In this document: in pieces, positions 1 through 11,060 of the stretch
How positions within the stretch are numbered: position 1 is the first letter of the stretch
Layout: every line of letters starts with the position of its first letter
Assembly: GCA_023053545.1 (NCBI GenBank)
Contig: JAKZAN010000004.1
Location: 7,130,001-7,194,000, forward strand
Reading direction: 5' to 3'
From: Lepidurus packardi
Taxonomy: Eukaryota; Arthropoda; Branchiopoda; Notostraca; Triopsidae
Length of the DNA stretch: 64,000 bases
The notes under the pieces: model-generated
Told to the model about the DNA's origin: nothing
The model's database searches: none
The model's input: the letters and a program-made list of their open reading frames with translations, nothing else
Made by a program: the position numbers and the translations under genes

Positions 1-1523
1 TGCGAATCGGGTTCGTACTCGTACCCTGGCTTGCACTGGCACATTGGTATGGAAGCCTCGGTGGCATGAGTGCTCAGCTCCAGTTCTGAATCCGTCACTG
101 CCTGATGAGCGTTCGGCCGGAAAACGAGCCACTCGTTCCATTCGCACGGCCCTTGCGTAAATAATTTGTAGCATTTTTGCGTCGCGTTCCAAAACACGTA
201 TCCATCTCCTTCGTTACACCTACAAGTCGACGTCGTACTTGCATTGCTTCCACCTCGATTACCTAAGAAAGTGAACGTGTCCGGGCAGGGCCCTCTCGTA
301 CCCAGTTCGTAGCATTGGTTACTGAGGGGCCAGTAGTTTTGCACGTACGAACGGGAACAACCGCACTCACCGCGGTAACTGATTCCATGGATGCCTTCGT
401 AAACCACAACTTGGCCATAGTCGCAGGGACCGCGTGTACCTACCCGGAAACACTTCTTGCTGTTAGGGAAGTACAATTGGCCTCTGGCGCATGGGTTTTT
501 CACGCATGTGCCTGTACCGGTTATGGTTACGTTGGGAATTAAGAAGCCGCCACTACCACAGGGACCTCGCGTGTAAGGTCGATAGCAATTACCATTATCG
601 GTCCAATAGACGTGATCTGGCAGGCACATGCAGTTGAAGCGGTCTTTGTGTAGGAGTTTTACGTCTTCCTCGGTCAGTTGAAAAGGAGACGAATCTATAC
701 TGATGGAGCGCGACTCTTTGACTGAGGGACGGATATTGGTATTGGAAGACGCGAACCATTGACCTTGTGAACAAGGGCCGCGCGAAAACATGCCGTAACA
801 CTTGCCCGTTTCAGGATGGAAAGTCGCCAAGTGAGGCTGGCACGTACATTGGGTACTGCGCAACGTGTGATTGTAGAGGAAGACCAAACCGAGCTCACAG
901 GGCCCTCGTGTGTGTGGTTCGTAGCAAGAGCCCGTGTGCGGCCAGTAGAAGCGGTACAAGGTAGCACTGCTGCAGCCACAATGAGGAAGGCCAGTTTCAG
1001 GGTCCACTACAAATAAATCGCCTTTTGGGCAAGGTCCTAAAGTGTACAACTGGTAGCAATGGTCGTCAGCCGGCCAGTAATTAGAACCTAATGGGCATTG
1101 CCGTCGCAGCCGGCATGTTGGCAGGTTACGGGCGGGACTCTGGCGCGCTAACCGCAAGGGCAAGGTGTTACGTCGAAGGTTGTTGGTTGAAGTACTGGGG
1201 TGCAAGTATTGGTCCCGCTCGCAAGGACCTTGGCTATGCGGCCGGTAGCAACGACCGTCCTGCTCCCAGTGAATCATGTGTTTAGGACAGCGGCAATGAG
1301 CAACTTGGGCTTCGGTGTCAAAAGCCAGCTCCTGCGTGGCGGGACAAGGACCTTGCTGGAAGATAGGGTAGCATTGGCTATCGCCAGGCCAGAATAAGAG
1401 CTGCCAGGACGTTTGGGCGCAAGGATTCACCTGGGTGTCGGTCCATGGTGGGGCGATTACTGCGGTGTGGACAACGGGCACGAAAAGGTTGAGAACCAAG
1501 ACCAGGCAAGCAAAACGTCGCAT
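1..1523 (-). CDS. Secreted cysteine-rich DUF4789-like repeat protein, partial (C-terminus off the left edge)
   Basis: The frame is open for 507 codons from an ATG at 1523-1521 to the left edge, with no intron seen. It begins with a clear signal peptide (basic MRRF, then a hydrophobic stretch to about residue 20), so the protein is probably secreted or extracellular. The mature part has nine repeats of the pattern Cys-Tyr/Phe, 4-5 residues, x-(R/Q/L)-Gly-Pro-Cys, each followed by a Cys-x-Cys or single Cys and often an aromatic-rich W/YWP segment. This is the organisation I know from arthropod DUF4789 proteins, whose biochemical role is not established. The repeats are spaced about 40-75 residues apart and differ in sequence, so they are old. 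ATG 1521 is chosen because the signal peptide starts there; the longer frame from 1572 is in another register. The family call rests on recognising the repeat pattern, not on a search. Confidence 0.8.
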   Translation of the reverse strand, partial: MRRFACLVLVLNLFVPVVHTAVIAPPWTDTQVNPCAQTSWQLLFWPGDSQCYPIFQQGPCPATQELAFDTEAQVAHCRCPKHMIHWEQDGRCYRPHSQGPCERDQYLHPSTSTNNLRRNTLPLRLARQSPARNLPTCRLRRQCPLGSNYWPADDHCYQLYTLGPCPKGDLFVVDPETGLPHCGCSSATLYRFYWPHTGSCYEPHTRGPCELGLVFLYNHTLRSTQCTCQPHLATFHPETGKCYGMFSRGPCSQGQWFASSNTNIRPSVKESRSISIDSSPFQLTEEDVKLLHKDRFNCMCLPDHVYWTDNGNCYRPYTRGPCGSGGFLIPNVTITGTGTCVKNPCARGQLYFPNSKKCFRVGTRGPCDYGQVVVYEGIHGISYRGECGCSRSYVQNYWPLSNQCYELGTRGPCPDTFTFLGNRGGSNASTTSTCRCNEGDGYVFWNATQKCYKLFTQGPCEWNEWLVFRPNAHQAVTDSELELSTHATEASIPMCQCKPGYEYEPDS

Positions 1524-3479
1524 GGTTTTGCTGCTCCAGACCTACTGACACAGTTAAAATGACACAAGACAAAAAACTTTTCCTTTTTTATCGTTTTCGT
1601 TATCTTGTTCGTTTGAGGTAAAACTGTTAGGGTTGTTTTATCGCGTTAAAATAGCGTAACGTAAGAAACTAGGCAACGCACAGTGGTAACCGGAAACTTT
1701 TCAGGAGTAAAGGGATCTGGATTGATTTTACTGCGCGACTGACTGGTTTCAATACAACTAAGTTGGACCAGTTGCTGGAGCCCGGACTGTTTCGCGAGTG
1801 ATAGATTTTTGTGGATGTCCCCAAGAGAGGTGTGGTCATCATACTTCCGCCAGTGATGGGACCTCGACAACCTTGAGATGCGAGTGAGAACAATGTTGCA
1901 TGCTTAGATTCATTCCTCAGCTGGTTCCTTTTTACCTCAGGAAGAAGTTGATATTCGAGTCCGTCTCAAGGTCTTTTCGAGCTTTTATCTTGATTGAGAA
2001 ATACTGACTCGTGGGTTTTTGGAAAAGAGCAGGTAAAAAGGGACCTTTGGAGATGACTGGATTGGGATTTCTTTGTTGTTGGTGTTGTAACCAGGACACT
2101 TCACCAGTTTTCGAAAATTTAACACACATTCACTTTTTGGAGTCAGAGGAAAAGTAAACTGGTTTTATTTCTTTAAATAACTTTTGGAGAGAAAAGTAAT
2201 GGACTACATCCAGCGATGAGCTGCCAGGCGAGAATGAAGATGTTATGCCAAGCGAAGAGGAGGAAGTATACTATAAGCTCCTTGCTTGCGTTCATTTTTG
2301 GACCCTGAAACCTCAACCCACTTTCCCTACCCCAATATGCATAAGGAGAAAACGGAGGTAGAAAAGATGCGGCGTCATAATCGCAATGCCGAAGTCAGCA
2401 TGTTCGTCTTCATGAAGAAACCTGCAGGATCAACGCTTCAACAGGTGGGAGAGAAGAAGTGGAATGAAGTCGACGACTGCACTACTTTCATGGCCTTCAT
2501 ATTCGTGCTACTTGAAGCGTCAAGGTTTTCTGACAGTTTTTCCTGCCAGGAGATGTAGCAAAGACATGGTAATTTGGATATTTTGCTGAAGTTTGGGTAA
2601 TTGCTGTATTTTGTTTTCGTGGGTTATCTATTACACCGCAGAGTTCGGGGTAAAGAGAGACAGGGTGCGGGCTGTTTGAATTCCAAGAAAAAGAGGTACG
2701 TTCTTGGTCGTATCAAAAGCCTTGTGGTTGAAGAAGCCCTACAGGGACGTAAATGTATGAAAAAACACGGAAACAAAGGAAGTGACCTACTCAAATCAAC
2801 CCTTCAATTATTAGCTTGCTTAAAACCTATAGTATTTCAAATTTCCTAAATTTATGTATTAACTGACAAAGGTCGTTTTAATACGGTAACGATTTAAATG
2901 GTAGGAAGCTTTTAATCGCGTAACGCTCTAAAATTGCCTGTAAGCCTAAAACTATATTTTTTTACAATTAAGATTATTCATTAAAAATAAATTATAGATT
3001 ATAAGTGATCAAGGTAATCTAAATTCTGAACGTCCGATAGTATGCGAATTAATTTGTGAATGTTTGGAGTTTTTTGTTAGCGTACAATTTCGAATGCAGT
3101 AGATGGGCCCAGCAAAAAATTCCTGCATTGATTTTATAGGTTTTGTAAAAAAAATTTTTTTATTATTCTTGTAAGATTCGCATTAATATTCGATTTTTTA
3201 CGGGTTTATCATGTAACCAAAGAGGGTTTGTTTAACTTGGATTTTGTTTTCTTGGTCCTCTATATATGAGGAATTTAAGGTTATTAGCGGCGGTTGCTTT
3301 TTGTGAGGCTGGAAAGTCTATATCGGGATTGTGGGACTTCTACTAGGTGCTTTCTCAGACACCTTGTTCAGTTGCTACTTGGGATTCCGAGGAACAGTGC
3401 ACATAATGTTGAATGGTAAGAAAAAAAGAAAAGGAAAAACAACTTTGGCGAAGTTGGTAATATAGTTACTATGGAATAA
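1524..3479. other. Intergenic, no confident gene
   Basis: This separates two minus-strand genes. Part of it should be the 5' leader and promoter of the cysteine-rich protein, but I see no unmistakable TATA or initiator. A few short open frames exist (minus 1646-1893, plus 2286-2558 and 2601-2849). Most lack an ATG start and none resembles a known protein. A short acidic frame near 2217-2290 (EEEEVYYK) stands out but cannot be extended. From about 2860 the DNA is strongly AT-rich. Confidence 0.5.
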
Positions 3480-4761
3480 AGATAGCTTCTTACGAACTAC
3501 GTTAAGAATACCTAGAACTCGAGAAGCCTTCAAGAAGGAAAAATCAGTCTTAAAATAACTGAGTAGCAGGATTTTAGATTTGTGTAGAGTCGTTCGCCTT
3601 CCACACACAGAACAATGATGAACGATACACTCGCCAACCAATAGATCGCAAGAACGGATAGCGATATGTAGTAAATAGAACCGGGTGGTGCTTGCAGCCC
3701 GGAATTAGGTCAATGAAAAACGTGTAGAAAATAGCAATAATGCAAATCATATCCACCAATAATCCGACCGCCAAGGATGAGGAGAAACAGGACCTACACT
3801 CCGCTATAACGTTGCACAGTTGTCCGTGAAGAGTTCGGAATTCATCCATCTACATCAAAGAGACAAAGGTTCTAAGCCAAACACCTCACGAAGTTGAAAG
3901 TTATTCTAAAAGGGATTGTACTTCTTTAGCGTTTAGGTTCTCTGTAATCCAACCTTTGGATTGCTTCACAAAACCTTCAAAGCGCAAACGAATGACTCGT
4001 GCAATGCCTATAAACGCTTCGGCGAAAATGACGAAGACGAGAATGGGCGATCTGCCACTGACGACGTCCATCAAACTGAGAAAGCTCATCAAGGGCAAAA
4101 TATGTAATGCATTTTTCGCTGTGGCCTCGTCTCCCGTGTTGAGTACCGCACGCAGACAGCCGGCTCCCATTTCCGCGAGAATGATCAAAAACATGAGTGC
4201 GCACAATCGCACCAAGAAATACATTTCTAGCTGTAGCTTGCCTTGCATGTCTTCTACTATAATAAACATTCAAGCCAAGGAGTCCCGATGCCACCAATTA
4301 GACAATGCAGTAAAAAATGTTCGAAAACCAATCAAGGCCACTACAGACACATTCACGCTAATGTTGATAGTAGACAAATGGACGACTTTAACGAAGAGGC
4401 GATAACAAACTGCATATGGAACAAGTAAAATGGAGAATTATTATAGCGTATTAATTTTTTTGTATAATTTTAGAAAATTTTCTTTCGTATACCTACAACG
4501 GAGTCCGTAGCCCACCAGCAGTAGATCGCAAAAATGCCAACCGACGATATAGTGAAGATGATTTGACCGAAAATCCATCTGCTGCTTTTCAGACCAACAT
4601 TCAATAGAGGAAACCCTACGCCTATACTGAGAAAAAAGGTGAACAAACGCACACTTCCCCAAAGCGACTTAATTTTCTTTTTATCGGTGCTGCAGCAGGG
4701 CGAAATTGCCAAGGGTTCATCGGATCGGCTATGGAAAAAGGTTCACCGCTTGTGCAGACAT
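3480..4761 (-). pseudogene. Gustatory receptor pseudogene (several independent lesions)
   Basis: This is clearly a copy of the GR at 17446-19073: the same exon boundaries and even the same intron sequence after exon 3. Exon 1 (4493-4761) is 269 nt instead of 271, from two separate one-base deletions, so the conserved ATG is out of frame with the hydrophobic part. Exon 2 (3922-4409) has an in-frame TGA at 4272-4270 where the paralogue has Arg (SLA-R-IF). Exon 3 (3578-3849) is 272 nt instead of 273, one base lost after the DLIPGCK segment. Its splice donor is CT instead of GT at 3577-3576. A remnant of exon 4 (from 3527) keeps the ASRV start, then diverges. Exons 5 and 6, with the TY...QF motif, are missing. 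Five lesions make assembly error an unlikely explanation for all of them. Confidence 0.9.
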
Positions 4762-4969
4762 CGTTGAAGTTCAAGAATTCCTGAGACCAAGTAACCACCG
4801 TCAATTTTTTCGTATCCTTGATAGTTTCTACAAAAATATTAGAGAACAAGCAAATATAGCTATTGCACCGTGGTACTTTGGACTGTTACTAAATTGTTAA
4901 CAGAACTCATTCGTAGTTGACTCGGTAAAAATATCAATAATATGGACATTTTATATTGATTAAATAGTT

Positions 4970-5384
4970 GCTAAGTCGGATGAGATGGGTTTTGTTTTGC
5001 AGCTAATGGTGTCTTCAATGTCACAGTGACATGGTGTACAAAGATAGTGTGTCCATTAAGATAGTGTCAAACAAGGGTGGCCCGAAATAAAATGACAGAC
5101 AGGCATGCAGTTGTAACATCCATGTGCTCTTTCCAAGATGTATACCATGAGAACCCACAATACTAACTGGAAAGGTGCAATAATGGATACGAGGAGTTAA
5201 GTGACACGTACAATAGTGTTGAGATGGACAAGCTTAATTAAATTATTACAATTTTGAAAGAAAATGCTTGGGCAATTACAGAAAGAGTAGCTTAAAATCA
5301 GATCTCCAATGCATAAGGATACAGTACTGTACATTAAATCAGACGAATTCAAAGAGGTAATCTCACAACCTAAGGCAATGATAC
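4970..5384 (-). repeat. GR upstream region, copy 1 of a segmental duplication
   Basis: This block, upstream of the GR pseudogene, is repeated at 12562-13806 apart from a transposon in that copy. Shared landmarks in the same order are GCTAAGTCG, CTAATGGTGTCTTCA, GTGTCAAACAAGGGTGG, TGTGCTCTT, AGACGAATTCAAAGAGG and GGCAATGATAC. Similarity ends close to 5384. It contains the CAGCTAAT motif at 5000-5007, 239 bp before the ancestral ATG. It serves as the uninterrupted (empty-site) version for the transposon insertion. Confidence 0.8.
4998..5100 (-). promoter_or_regulatory. Shared GR upstream block (pseudogene copy)
   Basis: CAGCTAATGGTG at 5000-5011 followed by a GGTGG(C/G)CCGAAAT-type motif about 75 bp further up. 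The same pair of motifs, in the same order and at a similar distance, precedes the other GR genes. It is a candidate core promoter or cis-element; conservation could also simply reflect recent duplication. Confidence 0.4.
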
Positions 5385-7562
5385 TGTGGCGTAAGGCCCC
5401 GGGAAATAGTCAAGGGGTTTTAGACTGGGGAAAGGGATGTACGTGTCTTGTGGTTCTTTCTAGAATGTTCGATGGAATTTTCCTGGATTGTTGAAAGGTT
5501 TACAATGAGAACAAGTCTACAGTTGTTGACAAGCGCTCGGACAGAAAGCATTGTAGAAAGTCAAACTTTATTTAAGTGCAAAAAAACGTCAGTTTTAAGG
5601 TTTAATTTTGACTTGTTTGTTTAAGTTTTCGGCTAACTTTTTTCCCCTTTATGTTTTGTTGCAGGACCTTTTGGTAACTTTGATCGAGAAAAGAAGGTGG
5701 AAGGTGGCGAAAGGGGGAGGACAATTGGGGGTGGTGAAGTTCGTACAATGTCTCGAAGGAAAAAGTGAGGTTGACTTGGCGAACGTCTCAATCGTGTGCA
5801 ACTTGTGTTGTTGTTTTTTATTTGTCATCAGAAGTCTACAAACGCGAATCTGGACAAGCTTTAGCCTTCTTAAAAGTGAAGTGCATTTTCATACGTTTTC
5901 CGTTTTCACACGCGTTTTGATGTGCTTCCTCTGCGGATGTGTCTGTGGGCATTTACACTTATTTGTAAGTTTTAAACTGTTTGTTATGAATTGATGTCAT
6001 GCTGACAAAGCTGAACTTATGCTATATAATCTGCTAAGAGAAGCTTTTGGATTTCGAAAAGGTAAAACAGTTCTTGTCGGGGTTGTTTTATTTCAACTAA
6101 ATCTGCCGCGTCTTTTTGATCAAATTTGGGAAGATTGTTTCTCAAATAAATATAACATTTTCTGTAAACTACATGCAGGGAAAGCATCCGGGCGTCAGTA
6201 TGTTTTGGTTGCCTTGTTACTCACATGATACTGATATTTTTCTCTTTTCTTAGTTTCAGTAGCAAAGTGAAGGTGAAGAGAACACAATCCTGCGCCAATA
6301 GGTCAACATCCCCTTACGAACCGGATTTCATTGTAAAGGTCTTGGGGAGCTCCGGAGTAATGGTAGTAAAACTTCACATTTAAATGTATTAAAAAACTTA
6401 ATATTCATTGTTTTTTTACTAGGCAAGCAAATTAAAGCATATGTTGGAAGTCAACCGAAGAATGATAGCAAGATTTTGTTGCCATTTTCAAGATCACTTC
6501 AAAGGACAGCCAGGAGCAGATTTATATGCAGTTTGGATTCTTGAAACTTCTTATTAAGTTTAAACCCTCTTCACTTTTCCCCGCGCTCTAGAAGGACAGC
6601 TCTTCGTTCCTCCTTCTCCTAGTACTTCAGGATTGCATGATTTAGCGCACAAGACTTTTAATTTACTTTAATTTAATTTTAGTAATTTTAAAATTTAGGT
6701 CAAAGGGTGAAGTGCAATGAAGTGTGGCGGTGACTAACCTTATACAGCATTGGCGGTCTTTGGCGGCAATTCACGTTGAAGGTATCTTTGGATGTTTTCC
6801 CTGTAATTGTACTACGATCAAGATTATACTAATCCAATTTAGTTATTGCATTATGCAGTTTTAACGCTGGAAGAACTTCTGTCCAATCCGAGATTGCACC
6901 AATCTCTTGGTATATAATATGCCATGCGTTTGTATCAATTTCAAACCTAATCTCGTTTACTTTAAATGTTTCTTAACGCTAGTGGCTTTTTGGTTTGGGT
7001 ATACATAAAGAGACCACAATTGAACGACCTAAAAGGATTAACCGATTAACCTTCGTTGACCTCAGATAGCCTTTCCTGACTCCAGATAACCTTAGTTGAC
7101 CTCAACTACCCAAAACGTTCCCCGTAAAATCTAGTTTCCAAAATGTCCCCTTTGTTGTAAAATTTGTAATTTTATTAATAAAGGCAAAAATTTTGGAAAT
7201 TGTTTCGATATTTTTCAAAAAATCCGCTAAAAGGGGTGTGGTCTCGACGAAATAATAAACCTTATTGGTAGATTGGGTTAAAACTGGGGCGTGGCTCCTT
7301 TTTAATCTGGGAAAGCGTTTTCAGGGCTTTTCTCCATAAGGAATAATGCTGTATCAAGGTGGTCCCCTTCAAAAATCGTCAAAAATTGAATGCCTCGCCC
7401 CCTTCCCCTGTTCCCAACTCTCCTGCTCGGTTTCCTATCCCCGATATTCAAGCTCGTGATGCCGAAGCATCACAATTTCGGAAAGGGTTAGGAGCCTTGC
7501 CGGGAAGGCATACGGTATAAAGAAAGGAAGCCATTTAATATTTTTTTTGTTTACAAAATAAA
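5385..7562. other. Intergenic, possible small spliced gene inside
   Basis: Apart from the low-confidence coding candidate at 6179-6557, I see no gene. A plus-strand open frame at 5608-5994 is low-complexity and unrecognised. At 7040-7110 the motif GACCTCA recurs in a short degenerate tandem array. From about 7130 the DNA is AT-rich with poly-A and poly-T. Confidence 0.4.
6179..6557 (+). CDS. Possible 3' part of an unrecognised spliced gene
   Basis: Three plus-strand blocks join in frame across canonical, short introns. Block one is 6179-6197 (acceptor TGCAG, donor GTATG). Block two is 6254-6362 (acceptor CTTAG after a pyrimidine tract, donor GTAGTA). Block three is 6423-6557 (acceptor TTACTAG), ending in TAA. 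The two introns, 56 and 60 bp, match the size seen in the undoubted genes here. The roughly 87-residue product is mixed polar (it includes TSPYEPDFIVKVLG and LEVNRRMIARFCCHF) and I do not recognise it. No convincing upstream exon or start codon was found, and chance open frames of this size are possible in this DNA. Treat it as a lead only. Confidence 0.18.
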
Positions 7563-7636
7563 GTGCATCGCCTGGGTTTCGATCCCACGACCTCTCGCTC
7601 CCCACGTCTGCCTGTTATCCATTCGGTCACACGCTC
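7563..7636 (-). mobile_element. tRNA-Arg-like SINE head or tRNA pseudogene
   Basis: On the minus strand this reads like the body of a tRNA. An A-box-like TGACCGAATGGATAA (around 7615-7629) is followed 29 nt later by a B-box-like GGGATCGAAACCC (7574-7586). That is the internal polymerase III promoter spacing of tRNA-Arg. The anticodon arm does not fold into a normal five-pair stem and one T-stem pair is broken, so it is not a working tRNA. Such heads are typical of tRNA-derived SINEs, but I could not define a tail or target duplication. Confidence 0.55.
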
Positions 7637-9185
7637 ATATTACATACGTGTTGAAATTTCTATAAGTAAAACGCATGAACAAGACTGGTGTACAGTTTGC
7701 TACACTAGGTGGCATCGCCCATCTTTTGTTTGACGTATGCAAATGTGACGCTTCGCCTATAGGCATAGTCATACCTAGTATTCTCTAGAAGGTCGCATTA
7801 ATATATTATATTCCTTTGCATGTATTTTAAAACTTAATAATAAATCCTTGCCTAGTTCATAAGTCAAGATCGTTCAAAATGATTACAAGGCCACGCGTTT
7901 GCTTGAAGTTATTTGTATTAAAAGCCCACACATACAATACAATATAATTTTCAAATTATCCTTACATTCCTTAATTCAAATAATATGTAAAGGACTGGAA
8001 TTACTCAAGTGATGGGGAAAATATCACCTTATAACACCGAGGATGGCGTGAGTTATTAACACCTTAGGGATGTTGGACACCGTTATGGCACTGCGATACT
8101 TATCTCCAGGAATTTTGGCACCGAGTTTTCTCGATAAGGTGTCAGTAAAGTTGAGGATTTTTGTCTAAGACGCGTTGACATATACGTTGCAAATCAAGCA
8201 TCAAACAAATCTTTAATTCATTATTTAACAAAATTAAAATATGCTCATTTAAATTTTTTATATATTTTGCGTCTAGCAGTCAAAACTGCGCCTCAAACCT
8301 CTGCCAAAAGTCCTAGAATAAATTATCCTACATTACTGTTACCGCTTGTGAAGTCTTCGTTGAACGCGTTCCTAGCTAATTAAAAAAATAACTTCAGAGA
8401 GGTTTTTTGCTAATAAAAAATACATGTATACATACGGAGATTTTATATGATACGAATAATTATCAAACATTCGACTTTCTGGGACGTACGGGTGCCTGAA
8501 AAAGGAGGCCGCTATTGTCGAAAGGCTTCAAACTTTCCCGTATATGGAGTTTCGGCTCCATTGTAGATTCTCCTTGACCAGGCTTGGAAAATCTTAAGAC
8601 AGACCGTTTCTTGTTTACATTCTTGGAATTTTCAGCAACCGATTAAAGCCTCCGGCGGGCACGTGGTCTATTTTTTCTTTCCAGGCTTTGCGGCGGTTTA
8701 CGCCGCAGGGTGCAGGAACCATTAGAATAAGCTAATCTAACCAACCTTATCTACCCTAACTTAACCTAGAATACGTTTTACGGTCTAAAACGGATTACTA
8801 CTAGGTTCCAATTAAATGTCTAACATTTTCAGTAGGCTACACAGTTATTTCGTTCAATTATACCTTGCTTAACCTCATTCGACAGAGAAAATCGAAAAAC
8901 TCGACAAAATTTAACTTATTTCTACTTATAGACAATTCTTTATACCATATATACGGATATATTCTACGTTGCAAAAATTTAATTCATACGCCAATAAAGA
9001 GTTGTAAACTGAAATTCAATTCTATTTTTACACTTTAAATAGACAATTTATGGGTAACTAAAATTCGAATCTGTAAAATTACTAAACTGTATTGTATCGC
9101 AACTATAATTATTCCAGATACCAATTTCAGCTTGTGCTACTCCTGATTTTGTGCGTTTCTAATGTACACATACATTCAGTAAGAT
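7637..9185. other. Intergenic, AT-rich, nothing recognised
   Basis: No open frame of note on either strand. The sequence lies downstream of the aminotransferase stop codon and should include its 3' UTR. No obvious AATAAA lies close to the stop on the minus strand. Confidence 0.5.
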
Positions 9186-11060
9186 TTAATTAATCTGAAG
9201 TTTACGCTCTTGTAGTTCTTCGCGAATCATTGCAGCCAAGTTAATAAAGGCCTACAAACACATCCCAATGAGTATATGTAAGAAAAAACTTGAATAAACA
9301 CGGGTTCATATTATAATTATACTTGTTCCGCTATGTCGGAAGTAATAACGGAAAATGACGCTCGCAGAAAGGGACTCGGCTTTTGATCAATCATACACCA
9401 TCTTCCCGGTAGGAGGAGAACGTTGTGAACATTCACCCGGTTCATCATCATATCGCAGGTGTCTTCCAAATCCTTCACCTTAATCCAAAGAAAAAAGCCT
9501 CCTTGTGGATAGTGCCATTCCGCCAGACCTTTGCAATAGAATAATTGTTGTGTAATAAGCAACAGCTTTTTAAGGAGAGGCTGTTGTTGCGCTTCTTACT
9601 TAAAGCTCAATTAGAAAGCTATTACGCATTTGTAAAAAAATAAGTAAACAGTGGTATTTTACCCATCAAGTGTTTCGTGGCTGCTGCAACAATAATATCT
9701 CGTCCATTAACATAGAAAGTTTTAAGTTTCTTTGCATGTTCTAAAAGACCTTCGAAGCCCCATTTTTTCAACGTTTCCGAAACTAGCACCTGTAGAGAAC
9801 CATAGAACTATTTATAAATATAACTCACCAAACAGAATAGAATATCATAAAACTAAATGCTATGTACCTGACAAGTACTTGAACAGTTCGAGGAAACTTC
9901 CATATGTTTGACAATCCTATCAATAAAATGCAGGTGTCCTGTGCAAAATCCGACCTGTTTTTAGCAAATTCTACTTATTAAAGAAAAACAATCTCTAATA
10001 TCAATCGTTATAGTTACCCTCATTCCGGCGCTCAAGAGCTTCGAAAAGGAATCGCAACGTATTACCCTGCCATCTGTGTCAAGAGAAAGGAAACTGCGAG
10101 GAAGTTCATCTGATTCGTAGTTCAAGAAATAATAAGGGTCGTCTTCAAGGATGAGGAAATCGTATTCCTGAGCTATTTTGTACACTTCTAACTTCCTTTC
10201 ATAGCTCCAATTTAATCCAGTTGGGTTACTTCCAGTGGGCGTACAATACAACACCTAGTAGACAGATTTTCGTATAGAATTATTAGATATCATATTGTGT
10301 ATGTAAATGGTGTAGAACTCGTAGTGAGTTTTTACTTTCGGGAAATCCGTTTTCGCTCTCCTTGCTATTTCCGGTGTTGCCCAGCGTTTCCCGAGTTCTT
10401 GACGTAATGAGCTCGGTTTCATCCCATGCTCGTCGCTTTCTACCGTGATGTATCTTGGATTGTATGGTTGAACCTAGTTTTTAAACTATATTATGCCGAT
10501 TATGAAGAAATCGCCGTATATTACAACAGTAAGAATTCCTGGGTATATGGGTTCTTGAACGATGAGGTAGTCACCCACTTCTAAAATCATCTCAAAGGCT
10601 TTGCATAAAGCGTCTTGGCTTCCTAACGAAACACAGAGATCCCACTTATCATTTAGCGGCTTGTGAATCTTGTTTTGGATCTCTTTCAACTGGTTTACCA
10701 ACACTGGAAGGCTAACAATGATAGTTAACTCTAGTGCTTCCTGTGTAACATTAGGTTATTTGGTTACCCTTTACCGTCAGTGTACTGCTGGGCAATTGCC
10801 ATGAGGTTCTCATCGAGGTAACAGCTAGTACCATCACGGTACTTCAATTCGGCTCCCTGGAAGACGAATGTGCTCGGATTCGGCATCCCCGTGGTGACTT
10901 TAATTACGTTTTGCGACACTGGCAAGGAAACTAACCGAAGTTCACTTCTTAATTAACATGTTTCTACTGTGTGATGTCATTCGCTTTACTTACACAAATA
11001 TCTTAAGGGTGAAGGTTGTCGTTTTGCCGACAGACGATTTACGAAGCGTTCGGGCTGCAT
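9186..11060 (-). CDS. Aadat: Kynurenine/alpha-aminoadipate aminotransferase (AADAT/KAT II family), complete
   Basis: A PLP-dependent fold-type-I aminotransferase. The family transfers the amino group of kynurenine or 2-aminoadipate to 2-oxoglutarate, in mammals in mitochondria. Nine exons join in frame with GT-AG borders: 10994-11060, 10768-10918, 10525-10711, 10336-10473, 10018-10254, 9868-9954, 9663-9789, 9323-9528 and 9186-9251, giving 421 residues (human AADAT is 425). Visible family marks are the PSP(L/I)R leader, [31 protein letters not shown] (Asn about 191), EDDPYYF (Asp about 220), the Schiff-base lysine in DSFSK (Lys about 253), VGF-TG and the carboxylate-binding Arg in PFLRASFS (about 387). 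All catalytic residues are kept, so it should be active. The basic N-terminus fits a mitochondrial leader but is about six residues shorter than human before GMPN. It shares orientation with the receptors but nothing else links them. Confidence 0.95.

Noticed and set aside
695-979. Apparent frameshift in the cysteine-rich protein near 900
   Set aside because: Careful re-reading of the CACACACACGAGGGCCC stretch shows one continuous frame; the break was a counting slip.
10761-10770. Aminotransferase exon 2 ending at ACG|GTAAAG instead of AGG|GTAACC
   Set aside because: With that donor, either the next exon is out of frame or a distant acceptor drops the KGLP segment that aligns with human SAGIP; GG|GTAACC keeps frame and homology.
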